Shown here: piece by piece, positions 22,444 through 35,071 of the stretch
How the letters are laid out: every line of letters starts with the position of its first letter
Numbering within the stretch: the first letter of the stretch is position 1
Assembly: GCF_010093815.1 (NCBI RefSeq)
Contig: NW_022985552.1
Coordinates: forward strand, 496,001-560,000
Source: Pseudovirgaria hyperparasitica
Taxonomy: Eukaryota > Ascomycota > Dothideomycetes > Acrospermales > Acrospermaceae
Direction of reading: 5' to 3'
DNA: 64,000 nucleotides
The notes under the pieces: generated by a model
Databases searched by the model: none
The model's input: the letters and a program-made list of their open reading frames with translations, nothing else
Told to the model about the DNA's origin: nothing
Program-made: the position numbers and the translations under genes

Positions 22444-23210
22444 TTACTCATTCCACTCTGTTCTCCCAAGTCTGATAATATCAGACTGACCCACAAGCCA
22501 AGTACCTTTCTCAGTCTTCTTTCCCTCGAGACATTGCATCCCTGCGTGAACCGCAGCTTTTGCAATAACGTCAGCATCTTGCGCCCAGAAATCCTTCATA
22601 CCATCTCCAAACTTGCCAGCAGCTCTTGCAATATGTCTGATGGCCGCCTCAGCAGGCCTGCTATCCGTCCGGTCTCCCACGATCAGTCCCGGCCTGAGAA
22701 TGACGGTGTGCTCAAACTCCAATGCCTTGATATCCTCTTCCAATTGTCCTTTCATCTTCGGGTAGAACATCATGCTATTGGTATTTGCACCTGATGTCGA
22801 GATGAGAACGTATACTTTCACGCCTGCCTCTTTTGCAGCCTTTGCGAGCTCTAGATTTAGATCGTGGTCAACTTTGTATTGTGCATCTGTGCTACCGGCT
22901 TGTGCACGCGTCGTGCCAAGGCCGGAGAAGAGCACGACAGGCTTGCTCTGGCGCGGGAAGAGCGATGGCCATGTGTGGGTATCGGCGGAGAGCAGAGGGG
23001 TGAGCTTGGGGGATTGTTGAGGAAGGTCGCGGCGAGTATATGCACTGACTTTTGTGGTCGATGTAGAGGTAATGAGAGTGGACAAAATGTGTGAGCCCTA
23101 TATAAAAGCGGTCAGGATGTCTGATGATGACGAACGCTTTTGTTTTGTAGGCTAGAGCTTGGAAGGCTTACAACCAGGCCAGTGCTTCCAGCAACGACAG
23201 CTTCAATCAT
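22444..23210 (-). CDS. fmp52: Fmp52-like NAD(P)-binding protein, mitochondrial outer membrane type
   Basis: Two exons, 23172-23210 and 22444-23097, encode 230 residues. The first exon is only 13 codons and starts MIEAVVAGSTGLV; the 74-bp intron (GTAAGC to TATATAG) is followed by GSHIL. Together they give the GSTGLVGS dinucleotide-binding loop of extended short-chain dehydrogenases (TIP30/HTATIP2-like). Later are VLFSGLGTTRAQAGS, KVYVLISTSGA, the YPKMKGQLEEDI segment holding the Tyr-x-x-x-Lys pair, and VILRPGLIVGDR. Yeast Fmp52 is a mitochondrial outer membrane protein of unsettled function. The gene lies among transporter and oxidase genes on the same strand; it may be a paralogue rather than the single-copy orthologue. 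Confidence 0.9.
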
Positions 23211-23429
23211 AATGAAGTGAGACTGGTTATGATTGGGATGCTATAAAGTTTGGGAAATTTAAAAGGCAAGTTTCACTTATTACACAGAGGCTGTGCGGTT
23301 GTGCCCAGGTGAGAAAGCTTGGATTGTATCATAATTGCTAGGGTTTCAGGGAGTGTAGAAATGCTAGTCCTAATTGGGCTACGAACAGTGCCCAGGTCAA
23401 CCAACCTTTGTGACCTCCTTTATCGGTTA

Positions 23430-25082
23430 TCAGTCGTCAAGCTTGAAGCCTCCCGGGCATCTTCTCTGGAAGAGACCTGCATAGTCATATTTCTTTGACG
23501 TCTTTTTCAAGAAAGCCACATTGGCCTCTCCATAACCCGCAATTGGCTTGTCCCAAGGCAACGCGTAATTGAGGTAGACGTACGGGTGATCGACCTCCAT
23601 CTCGACACACTTGGCCTTGGCCTTGGTGTAAAGGTCTTTCAAGCTCGCGTTGATCCTCTCATCGTCTGCTTTGTTGGCCCAAGAAACACCAAGTAATGCG
23701 TTAACAATATCTGGAGCATTGTCAAGCCCAAGTACGTTGCCACCTTGTTTCGCGCCCTTCGAGGTGATAGCTTTTGGTATCGGCTGATATGTTACGGCTC
23801 CAAAAAGGCCTTCAACATCACTAACAGTCTTTTGCCACTCATCACAAAGCTCGAAAAAAGCTTTCATGTATGCAGCACTGTTGATGTAGCTTAAAGTCGA
23901 GAAGTAATATCTTCCTTGCATGGCAACCTCTGTACTAGCAGCAATCTCCTCTGTCAAAGGCGCCAAAGTACTAATCCTTGTGGTATTGAGCAGCTGTGGC
24001 AGGGATGTGAGACCTCTGTATACGGGTGGATTTTCCTCAGGCTTGGTGTAGATGACGTTCGAAGAGTGTACCCAAGGTGATGACGTATTCGAGAATCCGT
24101 AGGTGGTTATCAAAGATGCATACTCATCGTAACCATCGCTCGCGGCAAATCCCTCGAAGAATTCATTGATCTTGTCCATCTGGCTGACATCTGTTATGAC
24201 AGTACCACCCCAAAGCTCGCCTTGCTCGAAAATGCTCACGTCAAAGCGAGTAACAATACCGAAATTGTTGGAACCGCCCTTCAGAGCCTTGAACAAATCC
24301 GCGTTCTTGTCTTTGTTGGCATCGAGGATAACACCAGGTGCAACGACTACTTGGAAGTTTACAACATTGTCGCATGAGAATCCTTTCCGCGGAGAGAAAT
24401 ACGAGATGCCCCCTACTGCCCTCAGCTCTGTTCATGATCGTGGGATTGGATTCTGCTTACCTCCAAGGATCAAACCACCTGCACCTACGGGAGCCACGCG
24501 CCCACCGACCATAGCAAGTCCAACAGCGTCGAGTTTGGGGTAAATGTTTCTCCATCTGTTCCCAGGCCCTATGGACGCAGTCTTTCGATCTGACGCAATG
24601 TCGACCTGATTGAGACTCTGTAGATCGAATGTCACACCTTCGTCGATGTTCGCAGCACCACCCCATGGTGTATGTCTACGTTTGTCAGTAGATCACCAGA
24701 CCACCATACACTTCTGGACTTACCCTCCGCTACGCACAGCGAAGTTGCAGTCCGTGATACCTAGCTTGTCTCCAACACTCAAGATAAGGACACCAACAGC
24801 CACATCATTTGCTGAAGAAGGAGATACAATGCATGTTGGTGTGAGGTCCACTTCTTGCATCGACCAGAAGGATTGCTGAGACGTCGCGTAGAGCGCATTG
24901 TCAGGAAACAGAACCTTTCCAGGAAGAAACTGGTCCATGACGTTGCAGCATGATTTGGACTGCTTCAACAAGGTTTCGGCGAATTCCGCAGAAGGGTTAT
25001 CTCGAGCGACGACTTTCGTGATAGATGCAGCATGGGCTGTCCATCCAACCAAGGAACTCGCGATGATCGAGGAGAAATGCAT
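23430..25082 (-). CDS. Secreted FAD-linked oxidase of the berberine bridge enzyme family
   Basis: Three exons, 24724-25082, 24461-24675 and 23430-24412 (introns 48 bp each), encode 518 residues. A signal peptide is evident (MHFSSIIASSLVGWTAHAA). The PCMH-type FAD domain shows VRSGGHTPWGGAANIDEGV, where the His of SGGH is the usual site of covalent flavin attachment, then GGRVAPVGAGGLILGGGISY and FKALKGGSNNFGIVTRFD. The C-terminus ends in the BBE module with YLNYALPWD, YGEANVAFLKKTSKKYD and F-x-R-R-CPGGF. Such enzymes oxidise sugars or secondary-metabolite alcohols with oxygen. All three junctions restore family motifs exactly. It has no adjacent biosynthetic backbone gene, so substrate remains open. 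Confidence 0.92.
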
Positions 25083-26182
25083 CTTGCAGGAAAAGATAGG
25101 TAGAAGAAGAATACGTTCGCGCGGCTGGCACTATGTTGGAAAAGTCCACATCAAGAATGATAAATTTATAGGTAGGCCCCCGGCGTTACTCTTCCGGCCT
25201 TCACATACTACATGCCTGCCTAAAACGATAGTGGAAAAGCACCACCTTGGCCCGAACACCATGCTATGACACGCCAATTCCCCTATGGTCTGTGTTGTAG
25301 ACAAAACGGTGCATGCCCGTAACTCCAGCCTCATGTGCATGTGCGTCCGCGCCGCTTGTAGGTCATCTATGTGGTGAAGTCTAAAGATGCTAATTTCGGT
25401 CGGCAACAACCAACATGATTCTTCACCAATGCACATTGGACTGTTCAACATCGTGTACACTGTAGGTTGGACCAGATAGTTTCATCCATACAGAGAACAC
25501 GAGTCGACGCGTGACTCGTTCTGCGTGTGCAAGCCGTGATTTGAAAGTTGTGAACCGTAACCGTGTCGTGCAAAATCCTAAAACTTTGGAATAGCTCTCA
25601 AGCTCTGGTCACGATAGCAATGTTGAAGCTCGCATACATTGCCTCTTCGCGACACGGCGGCACAAAAGTTTAACGGGTATCTTAGGGTGTAGTAGGAGCG
25701 ACCGTTTATCGGCATCCGAAAGATCCGGTATTGAACACTTACTCGTCCGTAAGACTAATGATGTGACTGATTGTGCTCGAGCATTCACTATCCCGCGCGT
25801 ATTCCTTATGGTAGTTATTTATGCACGTGTGTATTCTCTGCATGCTGCGGCACGCGGAAGCAACCTTTACCGACATGGATGTACTTGCGTGCCTAAACTG
25901 TGCCACTGGATCCATGTGGTAATTACATGGCTGACGAAGGCCTGCGAAACGATGTCTCACAAATGAAGAGCTAGTGTGCAAGGCGCACGTACCGTATGGA
26001 TATACTGATGCCTCAGGCCACAAACAAGCAAAGCTACAGGCATGACGTCAATTCACCATCATATCGGGATTACACTGGGCTAAGGCCAAGCTTCAATTCG
26101 ATAGGCATCTCCACTTCAATTTCTTTTGCAGTGTATTACCTTTGATACACGCAAATCCAACCATAATTCATATCACACCACG
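25083..26182. other. Intergenic region between two divergent genes
   Basis: No gene is supported. Frames at 25131-25460 (-), 25739-26023 (-) and 25763-25966 (+) overlap each other and have no recognisable content. It should hold promoters for the flavoprotein (left) and the small mitochondrial-type protein (right). Confidence 0.4.
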
Positions 26183-26682
26183 ATGTCCTTCATCGCACGC
26201 ACCCTACGCATTCCAATGCGCCTCTCCGTCCAGCGTCCAACACGAGCACAACTCACCCTAGTCCGTCCATTCCAGTCCTCCACCGCCGTACTCGCGAGCA
26301 AGAAAGACGACCTGATGGACAAAGACAGTATGCAGACTGACTCCTCCGAATATTCAAAAACAGGATCCGATAGTGGAGCAGCCGACGAGAGCGCGGCTTT
26401 CGATCCGAGTACAACCAGACCTGAGACGGAGGAGGCACAGGCCGAAAAGGAACATGGCAAGGTAGTGGCACTCTTAATGGGTGATCAAGGAGATTCTCAT
26501 GTTCTACGAGGTACTGATTTCCACAGGATTCATCGTTGAACGTCAGTCCGGCCAATCATGAAGCGAGTCAACCGGGAGACCCAAGTGATAATGGCGCAGA
26601 AGGCTCAAAGAGGGAGAGCAGTGGGCAAGAAAGTTCGAGGGGGAAGACGAGTGGAGGTCGGAATAGGGCCAAGAATGACTAG
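26183..26682 (+). CDS. Small hydrophilic protein with a mitochondrial-type presequence
   Basis: Exons 26183-26461 and 26527-26682, split by a 65-bp intron (GTAGTG to TTCCACAG), encode 144 residues. The first 40 residues are Arg/Ser/Leu-rich without acids (IARTLRIPMRLSVQRPTR), typical of a mitochondrial targeting peptide; RPFQSS is a plausible processing site. The remainder is acidic and Ser/Gly-rich, with SLNVSPANHEASQP just after the junction, a pattern I associate with a conserved fungal family of short mitochondrial proteins. The GTAGTG donor is weak, but retention of the intron would stop translation within it. Function unknown. Confidence 0.75.
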
Positions 26683-28607
26683 GAGCAGGAGACTCAAAAT
26701 GAGGGCTGATATCAAGCAGTGGGAGTTATGATATTGGTATAGGACCGAGCGATAAGGAGGTTTAGCGTTCGGAGTTCTCCATGGGAGGTGTACTATCATA
26801 CATATCAAGCATACTAACCCACGGTACCATAGCAAAGTGCGTAATCAAGGGTGATTAACTATACTGCGTGTCAAACCTTGGCTGACAGACGAGGAGTGAG
26901 ACATCAGCGACATTGGTAGCCTCATCCTCCATGAAAGCTCTAATTCAAGGGCTCTTTAATCGATTAGCCTTACTCCGAGTACAATACCAATAACTGTTAT
27001 ATATACACTGCTCGGCGAGCAATAAGGAGCCTTGTGCTTCTTCCGCATCTGTGCTCGATACAGACACTACAGGGTCAGTCACTATAGGCGTCAAAATTGA
27101 CAAGCTAGCATAGATACAGTGTGAAAATTTTAATTCTATAAACTCGTGATATAACAGCATATAACATCTCTTTGATCTTGGGTTTACTGTGTTTGTCCGG
27201 TGTAGTAGCCGGAGCTTTGAAAGAGGCTAGTTTGCAAACAAGGACGGCTAACAGCGGAGTTATCACGGAACGGCCCGCTCCTCCCACTTCGGACCAAGCT
27301 CCGGCTGTTTAATGTCGTTCTCAGTTCGCACTTTCCCCGAGCTCGACAGTTATCTACCATCACATTACTCACTCCTCAGGCTCGAAAACATCACCCCAAA
27401 GATATGCTTCGTCTAAATTACACGACAGTTAAATGCCCTAAGCGCATCTTTCGCTCCCATCATCAAGACGACAACGATTCGAATTCTAGCGCAGCGATCC
27501 CGCTAGCTAGCTCAGGACAAGGTTCCGTCCGATGCGGCCCTATCGTCACCAAACTCCCGTATTGCCGTGAACCATGCCAGTTTTTGATCGTCATCGTGTT
27601 TTCCGTAATCGATCGCTCACCTTGGGTGTTTCTATTATGGATAGTCATAGTAGCGTACCTTACGACGCAAAGAATAAACACAACGCTATCTAGATTTATC
27701 TCAACCCACGTGAATTAAGAACCCTCGAGGGGTCTAACCAGCTAGCACTGCCAGAAATAGAGTTCGACAATTACATATGCATATGGCTACCGTTTGATGG
27801 CAAAGCCCACATGCAACGCCAACCCCTCAAGCGGTGTCAGATCCTAGGCACAGTCAGCATGCTTCGTGTGGCAATCTAGACGGATCACATGGGACATTTA
27901 ATCCGCAAATCCTAGAATCATCTTAATTCTGTATTGAGAGTGGACGTGCAACTCAACATCCTATGCCTCGAACAGTGATACATTCCATTCTTAGTCTTAG
28001 GAGGTCACGATGATAGAAAGAGCTAGAGGAATCTAATTTAACGGACGGCTAGTTCGGAATCGCTTTCATGGTTCATCTGATAGAAACATCAGCATCGTGT
28101 TCACCGCGCGCTTCATGCAAACATTCGATATAACAGGTATTCCTATCATTGAATACTGTCGTCTCAAGCTGTATGACTCCAAGTTTCACACTCATAATAA
28201 GGCATTGCTGGGTTCATTCGAGGGCCCTGAGACTACTCAAGCTCTATTTACTTCTGGTGCGAGATAATAAATAGCTAATCTTTCGAAGCGTACAGACTTT
28301 GCTCAATTGGCGGGTAATGAACTGGTGCCTGTTATGAATATAAGATTGCTATGTTGGGAATATGGATAGTCAGAATTGCAAAAAGGTAAGGCAAGAAGTC
28401 TAGTGTCATCTCTGGAAGATACATACGTGTTTTTATAGTATGGTAGCTATATTTGCGAGCTTTAAAAAGGAGAAACGATAACTTCTACCCATCATGTTGG
28501 ATGCCTCAGTGTCACCTCTCTTTAGAGGCACACGCTATATTGACCTTATGTATTTCTCTTCGGGCTGTATCACGATATTCAATCTGTTTACGCTATCTTA
28601 AACTCGT
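26683..28607. other. Intergenic region, no supported gene
   Basis: The largest frame is 104 codons at 27404-27718 (+), with one hydrophobic stretch (PWVFLLWIVIVAYL), but it has no intron signals or family resemblance. The stretch 27720-28450 is moderately AT-rich and empty. The region ends at the stop of the helicase gene on the minus strand. Confidence 0.4.
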
Positions 28608-31600
28608 TCAGATGTGCAACTGCCTCAATTCTGCTTCCAAATCGTCTGCACGACGAACTCCTGCCACAGCCTGATGATTCTGGCCGCCGATTCTTGCGCC
28701 GCAAGTTGGACAACGTGCTTCCTCCATGGGCATACCACATTCGCCGATACTGAAAGGATGTCCGTTGACACACGAGTACCAATGTCCAGTGCCTCGGAGC
28801 TCGCCAGCCATGGCTTTGAGGACTTCTCGTCGCTCCTTAGCGGATAGTGGAGCATTGAAGAAGCCGCTCGCCAGAGCTTTTTCACAAGCATCAATCTCGG
28901 ACGGCAGGAAGTGGGTCACACTGTTTGGAATGGCTTTGCAGAGGTCGCGAGCTTTAGCAATGTGTCGTTTTCCTTTTTCATCGAAAATTTTGTATTTATC
29001 TTCGTTCTTACATCGAGACCGTTCAAGGGCGATAAGATTCGTGATGAATATATGTCCTTCCGTCTGGCGGACAGGGTCCTTGGCAGTAGCAGCGTCATTG
29101 ATCAAGCGCCGACATTCTGCACGATTTTGAGACAGGTCGATCGCAATCTGCGTGCTCGCTTTACTACCCAGTGCTTTCGTAATCATAGTGAGATAATCCG
29201 ACATGATCGCGATCTCGCACCGGAACTGTAAAGCGACACCTTGAAGTCGATATGTACTAGTAACGACGCTGTTATCCAGGTGAAAGGCCTCTTCAGAATT
29301 GCTACCGTTCAGGCGTCTTCTAGCTTCGACGACCTCGCACATACGCGCGAATGGCATCTCGTTCTCTTTTGATTGCTTCACGTACTTCAAAATGTTCTTA
29401 TGACAACTAAACAAGGCGTCATATCTGGTACAATCTTTTGCTCCAGCTTTGATGGTAGAGATCTGTGACGACATACTATCTTTGAGCTTACAGTGCTCTG
29501 TAACGTGCTGCAGCTGTAGCTGCGACTTAGCCGCTGGAAGCTTCTCTAGCTCGTCATTCAGTTTCTCTGCAACGGAAACATACGTCTGTCGGGCCAAAGT
29601 GCTGAATCTTTTTGATGCTTCGTCAAGATGAGCTCTGCGTACAATGCGACCGTACCGGCACAGCGCACGGAGAGAGCCTCGGCACTTTGGACAAGTCTTC
29701 AATTCCGCGCTCGAGAATGGAGCAGCCGATGCCTTGATAGCCGTGAAAGACCCATCGACGCTGGTATCATAATGTCGACCCATGTCCATGTAACCATCCA
29801 TGCTTGTCAAAGTAATGATGTGACCGCAGGCCGGAAAGACGCACGGCTCCTCGTCGAGATTGATATCCCTATATGTTAGCCCTTCAATATAGTCGACAGT
29901 CATGTCTTGTACAGCTTGCGGTGCGCATATCTGACACATTGTAGCTTTAGGACAGGCTTCCCCACAGACAGATGGGCCTGTACATGTGTTAGCTCGTGTA
30001 TTCCGAATATCAATAGAAAGCCCCAAGACTTACACTGATGACCGCATTGCAGCTTACTCTCACATCGCTTGGAGCAGGGTAACCAGTTACATGGAGCGGC
30101 GCATGGTGCTGTGCAGCTGCTATGAGGACATCGAGAGGCGCAAACTTCTTCTGCGCAAGGAATGCAAGGCTCACAGCATCGTCGCTGGCATTGTGAGTGA
30201 CTACATTGGACCTGACATGGTAGAGGGCAAGGAGAGCAGTCTTTTCCAGGATGACATGTCTCTTCGCAATTATGCTCACATGTAGCAAATGCGCGACCAC
30301 AGGGCTGTTTGCAAAGCCCGTGATTGATGGCGACGGGCTTATCCTCCTTTTTGATCCGGCAGGCACTACATTTTCTCCGGCAATTATGACCGCACTCCAG
30401 ACTTTTGTTGCATGCATGATCGCATTTGAAGGTTAAAGTGGTCACGTCTTCATGGCAAGGTACCTCAAGAACATGGTCACAGCCTGGAACTGTTTTCCGA
30501 ACCTTTGTCTTGCACAACACTCTCTTCGGATCCTGGACCTCCCAGCACAAGAGCTCGGTCTTATGGTGACCACAAGGTAGTTCAATATCAAGCCCTATCA
30601 ATTTGGTCAAGCATTTTTTATCACATTGTTGGTAGCACGGCTTTCGGCACGGATGAGTGCAACCTGCTTTGATCCTCAGACATGGCTCGAGGCACCTGAC
30701 AACTTCATGCATGAGCTCACTGTGACACTTTGAAGGACAAGCATGGCCGCACGCAAGTCTTTGGATGCAGCGCAGCGTGCAACCACCTTCGGGTGATAAT
30801 TTCAAGAAGTCATCAGGTGTCTTGACTGCCATGAGGTCTTCAGGGTGTCTTGGGCACCTGAGTTCTAACTGTGGCCCGATCTGATTTTCGGACTCGAGCA
30901 TGCCAACGACATCTCGCCACATCGCAATGGAACCACTGGTGTCGGAATCCCCAATGATATACATGCCATGCTGAGCGCGAGAGAGAAGGACATTGATCCG
31001 ATTAGAGGTCTTCAAGAAGCCACACTTTCTTTCCGGGTTGCTTCGGACTAGGGATACTACAACCACTTTGGCTTCCTCTCCCTGGAAATTGTCCACTGTT
31101 GCCACGCGCAAGGCACATAGCAAGGTCGTCTTTGCAATCTGAGTGGAAGAATCTGCTTCCTCCGTCGAAAGACCTGCCTTTTCAATCTCATCCTGATCGC
31201 GATCGCCCAGCGCGACTACAAATGCTTGAGACTGTGATAGTCGGCTCCGTAGAAGCATTAGTTGTCCAAGGTAAGGCGTCAGAACCGCGATTTCATCTGC
31301 CTGGTATGCTCCTTGTTTTACCAAATGAGTTACCAAACCTGCCACCATCTCGACTTCAAATGCATTTGTCTTTGACGTCGCATTCATATCCTCACTTGTA
31401 ACAGCATCCTCAGGAACTCGATGGTCGAACCAGTACAGCCTGTTTCTCATGCCAGCGACAGGTTCGTAAGCTTTCACAGAATCGTCATCTTTCAAGGCTG
31501 GATACAGCGTGTTCCTAATTAATCTGGAAATAGATGGATCCATTCGGCGCTGCGTTTCGATCGTACTGAAAGGCAAGCGAGTAGCTGGTATACCATCAGG

Positions 31601-34600
31601 TGGTGCGACAAGTCGTTCGAATAGAGACATGTCAAGCGAGTACTGCTTTCCACGAGGACTCTCCTGTGATAGCTCGTAGTTTTGAACTTGTGGACGCAAT
31701 TGAAAATGATCGCCAATAAGTAGAATGTGTTCCACAGATGGCAGCATTGCAGTCAGGACATGAGCCTCGAGTACCTCTGCGGCTTCCTCGACGCATAGAA
31801 CCTTCGCTCGAAGACGGCGAAAAAGATCTAAATTGCGAGCCATACCTGATGTCGTGACGCCAATAATTTTTGCGTCTTGGAGACAACGAAGATCTAGCTG
31901 CTCTCGAATCTTTCTATGGCTCGCTTTGGCCTTTTGGTGTGCAGCGATGGAGGTGGCGATTTCCTGGCGTAAGAACGCTGCTGAACGCTCAGTCCAGTGT
32001 TTGTGCAACTTCTTTCGTTCCTGCTTCGACATACTCCATACATCGGCTTTTTCCAGGTCGTTCAGAGAACGTGCCTGGTTACCATTTCCGCCATAGTCTT
32101 TAGCTCCCAGCCAGAACACCATCGGCCCTTTCGACTGAACACCTTGCGTCTCCCAGCCCTCTTCATCCTTGTGTGTGAACAACTGAGAGTGATGCGGACG
32201 GTTGTGGTGCCACAGATAATCTCTAATACTGGATGTTCCACCAAGCTTTGAGAGTCGACTCAGACATTGATTGACTTTTTCCTGATGGGTTTCAAGGCTT
32301 TCATAAAGGCTAAAACGCCGCTTGCTCTCCTCCTTTGTAGGCTCGACACATTTTGAGACGACCCGAAGGTTGACCTCGGCAAGACGTGTCGATTTGGATC
32401 TTGATCCAATCCGTATTATATTTTTAATTTCATGGTCAAGAAGATGTTCAAGCAACTGATCGAGAGCATGATTTGTGTAGCAAACACATATTATAGGGCC
32501 TAGATTAGCCTGATGCTGATTCGCAAGAAGCACACGGAGTGCTGCAACTCCAAGGAAGGATTTTCCACAGCCTGGAGGTCCCTGTGTAATGCCGATACTT
32601 CGAGTAAGCAAGTTTAAAAGAGCGGTGGCTTGGGCTTTATCCAACTGAGTATGAGAGTACACATCCTTCACACTTAAGGGCTGGTCTAGAGATAATACAA
32701 GCGGCTCAGTGGAGTCCTTGGTAAGACAACTGAGATCAAACTTGAAATGAGGCTCAGCAGCGTATGCCGGCGGCGGAACGTTATAAGTACCCCGTGTCGG
32801 AATTGAATTTGGCACCAGCATGTTGGCAAATGGAATTTCACCTCTCTGGCTTAGTACCTGCAGTGCTTTGAGGGTTGGCAGGAATGACGCAAGTAGAATG
32901 CCGGGGAACTCAACGAGCTCTATTGCCTGAGGCGCGGCCTTGCTGAGACTGTCAAGCGCGCTTCGAAAGCTCTCGCCATCCTCTGCAACGAGAGTAAGGT
33001 TGACGACAGCCTTTTTCTTGTCCTTTCTGTCCTGCGATACCGCCGGGAGCTGCGAAGTGAACTTCTTACCATTCGATTCTGTTGTCTTTCGGGGACCATA
33101 AACGGAACAAAAAGTGGCCACCCCTTCCCCATCCAGAAGGCAAACCAGGGCATCTGCGTTTAATCGCTTACTGGATGCCCACCATTTGTCCCGCTCTTTC
33201 AATGGCATTTTAATGATGTTGGGTGCCTGCTCAAAAGAAATTTCAAGTACAGGACCGGCAAACATGTCGCAATTGATGCTCTGAACGCAGATGTTACGCC
33301 ATCTGTGAAGACGTAGGCCATTCCGACTTGACGCTGACTTGTTTTTGGTGTTTCGTGCTTTCGCGAGATGTTGTATGGCATCGCTTAGTTGCCCGACGGT
33401 ATCTTTGCGCAACAGTCGGAAATGTCTGTCAAGCAAACCCTTTACACCAGGCACATGCCATGTGGAGCTATCGAGTAGAGGGAGGTAGTCCTGACGCTCA
33501 GACATGATCTCTTGGGTAGTAGGCATGATTTCTATCTTCGAGATGTCGACGAAATCGTTGTCATGTCTTGGTCCCAACTCTGACAATTCTCCTGGCATGT
33601 CGCGTGTGAGTTCGAAAGTTGCTCGCTGATTCGGGATGCTCACTGAAACCTGCAGGTCGGGAATTTCCGACGCGATTTCAAACCGTTGCAACAGTCGTTC
33701 CCGGAAGATTTGGATATGCGGCGACAAGACCGCACCCTCGCGTTGGAGATTCAAGTCAATGTAATCCGAAAGCTTTTTCACCAACATTTTGATATTGTCG
33801 TCGATAGCCAAGGTCTGGTTGAAGTCTGCAGCCTTACTGAGAACCTCCACGCAAATTCGTAGAATTTTGCGGGTATCTCCGACTGAAGTAGTTTCCCGTT
33901 CGTTCGACTTGGAGACAATGATATCAATTACGAGCCTGAAAATTGCTTGTAATCTTCGCCCATTGGGACCGTATACTGCCGTATATATGCGTTGGGTATC
34001 AGGCTCTAACATGACGAAGGCATCGACATTTGGGTGAGTGATAGTTTCGAAGAAAGGAGTGAGGACGTAGGTAAAATAATCTGCTGCTTTAGTTTTAGAC
34101 GTGAGTGTTGGGACATTTTCTCCCAAGTCTTTAATCCATAAAAGGCCCCCATCGCTGGCGAGTCCAGCGATGACTTTCTGTAGTACATCCGGGTCATCAG
34201 CGTACGACAGGTCTCTTGCCTCTTGATAGAACTGTTTGAGCTCGTCGAATCGAAGGTAGGATGGAGTCCCTGAGCTGGAACGACATTGGTACGTCCAGGA
34301 GGCCAATTTCTTCTCTATTGGTGAGGATGACTCCTTCTTCGTCGGAGCCTTCTTACTTCGCGATTCTAGGGGTGCGCGGTGTCCGACAGCACCATGTGAA
34401 TACCGACAGTTATTTCTGCTGCATGTGCCACTCTTCTTAAATTCGTAGCATTCTTTGATATTCGTACCAGCCTTGCTGTTGGGCACCGAACTGGCAGAAT
34501 TAGAACTGGCAGCTCCGTGCCTGTAAGGGCATCTCTTTTTACTACATGTTCCACGTCTCTTGAATTCGTGACACTCCCCACTCGATACGTTCGGTTCGTA

Positions 34601-34612
34601 ACCTCGTTGCAT
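28608..34612 (-). CDS. ZNFX1/Hrr1-like superfamily 1 helicase with CCCH, NF-X1 and RZ zinc fingers
   Basis: Two exons, 30034-34612 and 28608-29977 (56-bp intron, GTAAGT to GTACAG), encode 1982 residues. Two CCCH fingers open the protein (CHEFKRRGTCSKKRCPYRH at about 13-31, and CYEFKKSGTCSRNNCRYSH soon after). The Upf1-type helicase core has Walker A GPPGCGKSF (about 675), CVEEAAEVLE (about 940), GDHFQLRP, TIETQRRMDPSIS, DNFQGEEAKVVVVSLVRSN (about 1175) and NVLLSRAQHGMYIIGD. A Cys/His-rich series of NF-X1-type fingers follows (about 1270-1540). The C-terminus carries an RZ-type finger (HWYSCVNGHPFSIGECGMP then CPTCGARIGG). The closest known types are animal ZNFX1 and fungal Hrr1/SAD-3, which work in RNA surveillance, heterochromatic RNAi or meiotic silencing. 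The role here is inferred from architecture. Confidence 0.9.
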
Positions 34613-35071
34613 TGCTGGAGGTACGTGATATGGTTGCGTCTGGGGCCAATCGGAATACTTGTAATATATGCCCTAGAGCTATGGTTCCTTTCCACGGATG
34701 ATGTGTGAAGTAAGACTCTTGCTATATCGAAATTGTTATAGAATGTCAGGTACAGGCCGACGCCCAAGAGGTAAACGAGATAATTGAAGATGGGAACGAG
34801 AATTCCAGCTAAGCGAGAACGAAGACAAAGTAGCAAGGCACTTGGTACGTAACACAAGCAGCGGGGCGTTTTGAAGGCTGCTATAAAGCATAAACAGCGA
34901 GTGAGCTATTGGTCACATTCAATACAACGAAGCTTGCCCACATCCAATAGTAGGTGTGTTCACGGCGATTTAGCGCTGTTCAATCTGCGTTACCACCTGG
35001 AGATGAGCATGCGCCATGACCTGTCATACAAGATATATGGATGGGAATGTTGCCGTTGCTTTCCCATTTGC
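34613..35071. promoter_or_regulatory. Upstream region of the helicase gene
   Basis: A 459-bp gap lies between the helicase start and the stop of the capping-protein gene, both on the minus strand. It must hold the helicase promoter and the capping-protein terminator. The minus frame 34366-34857 that crosses it is out of phase with the helicase and looks random. Confidence 0.4.

Noticed and set aside
27404-27718. 104-codon plus-strand frame with a hydrophobic stretch
   Set aside because: No homologue recognised, no intron signals, and an antisense frame of similar quality lies across it.
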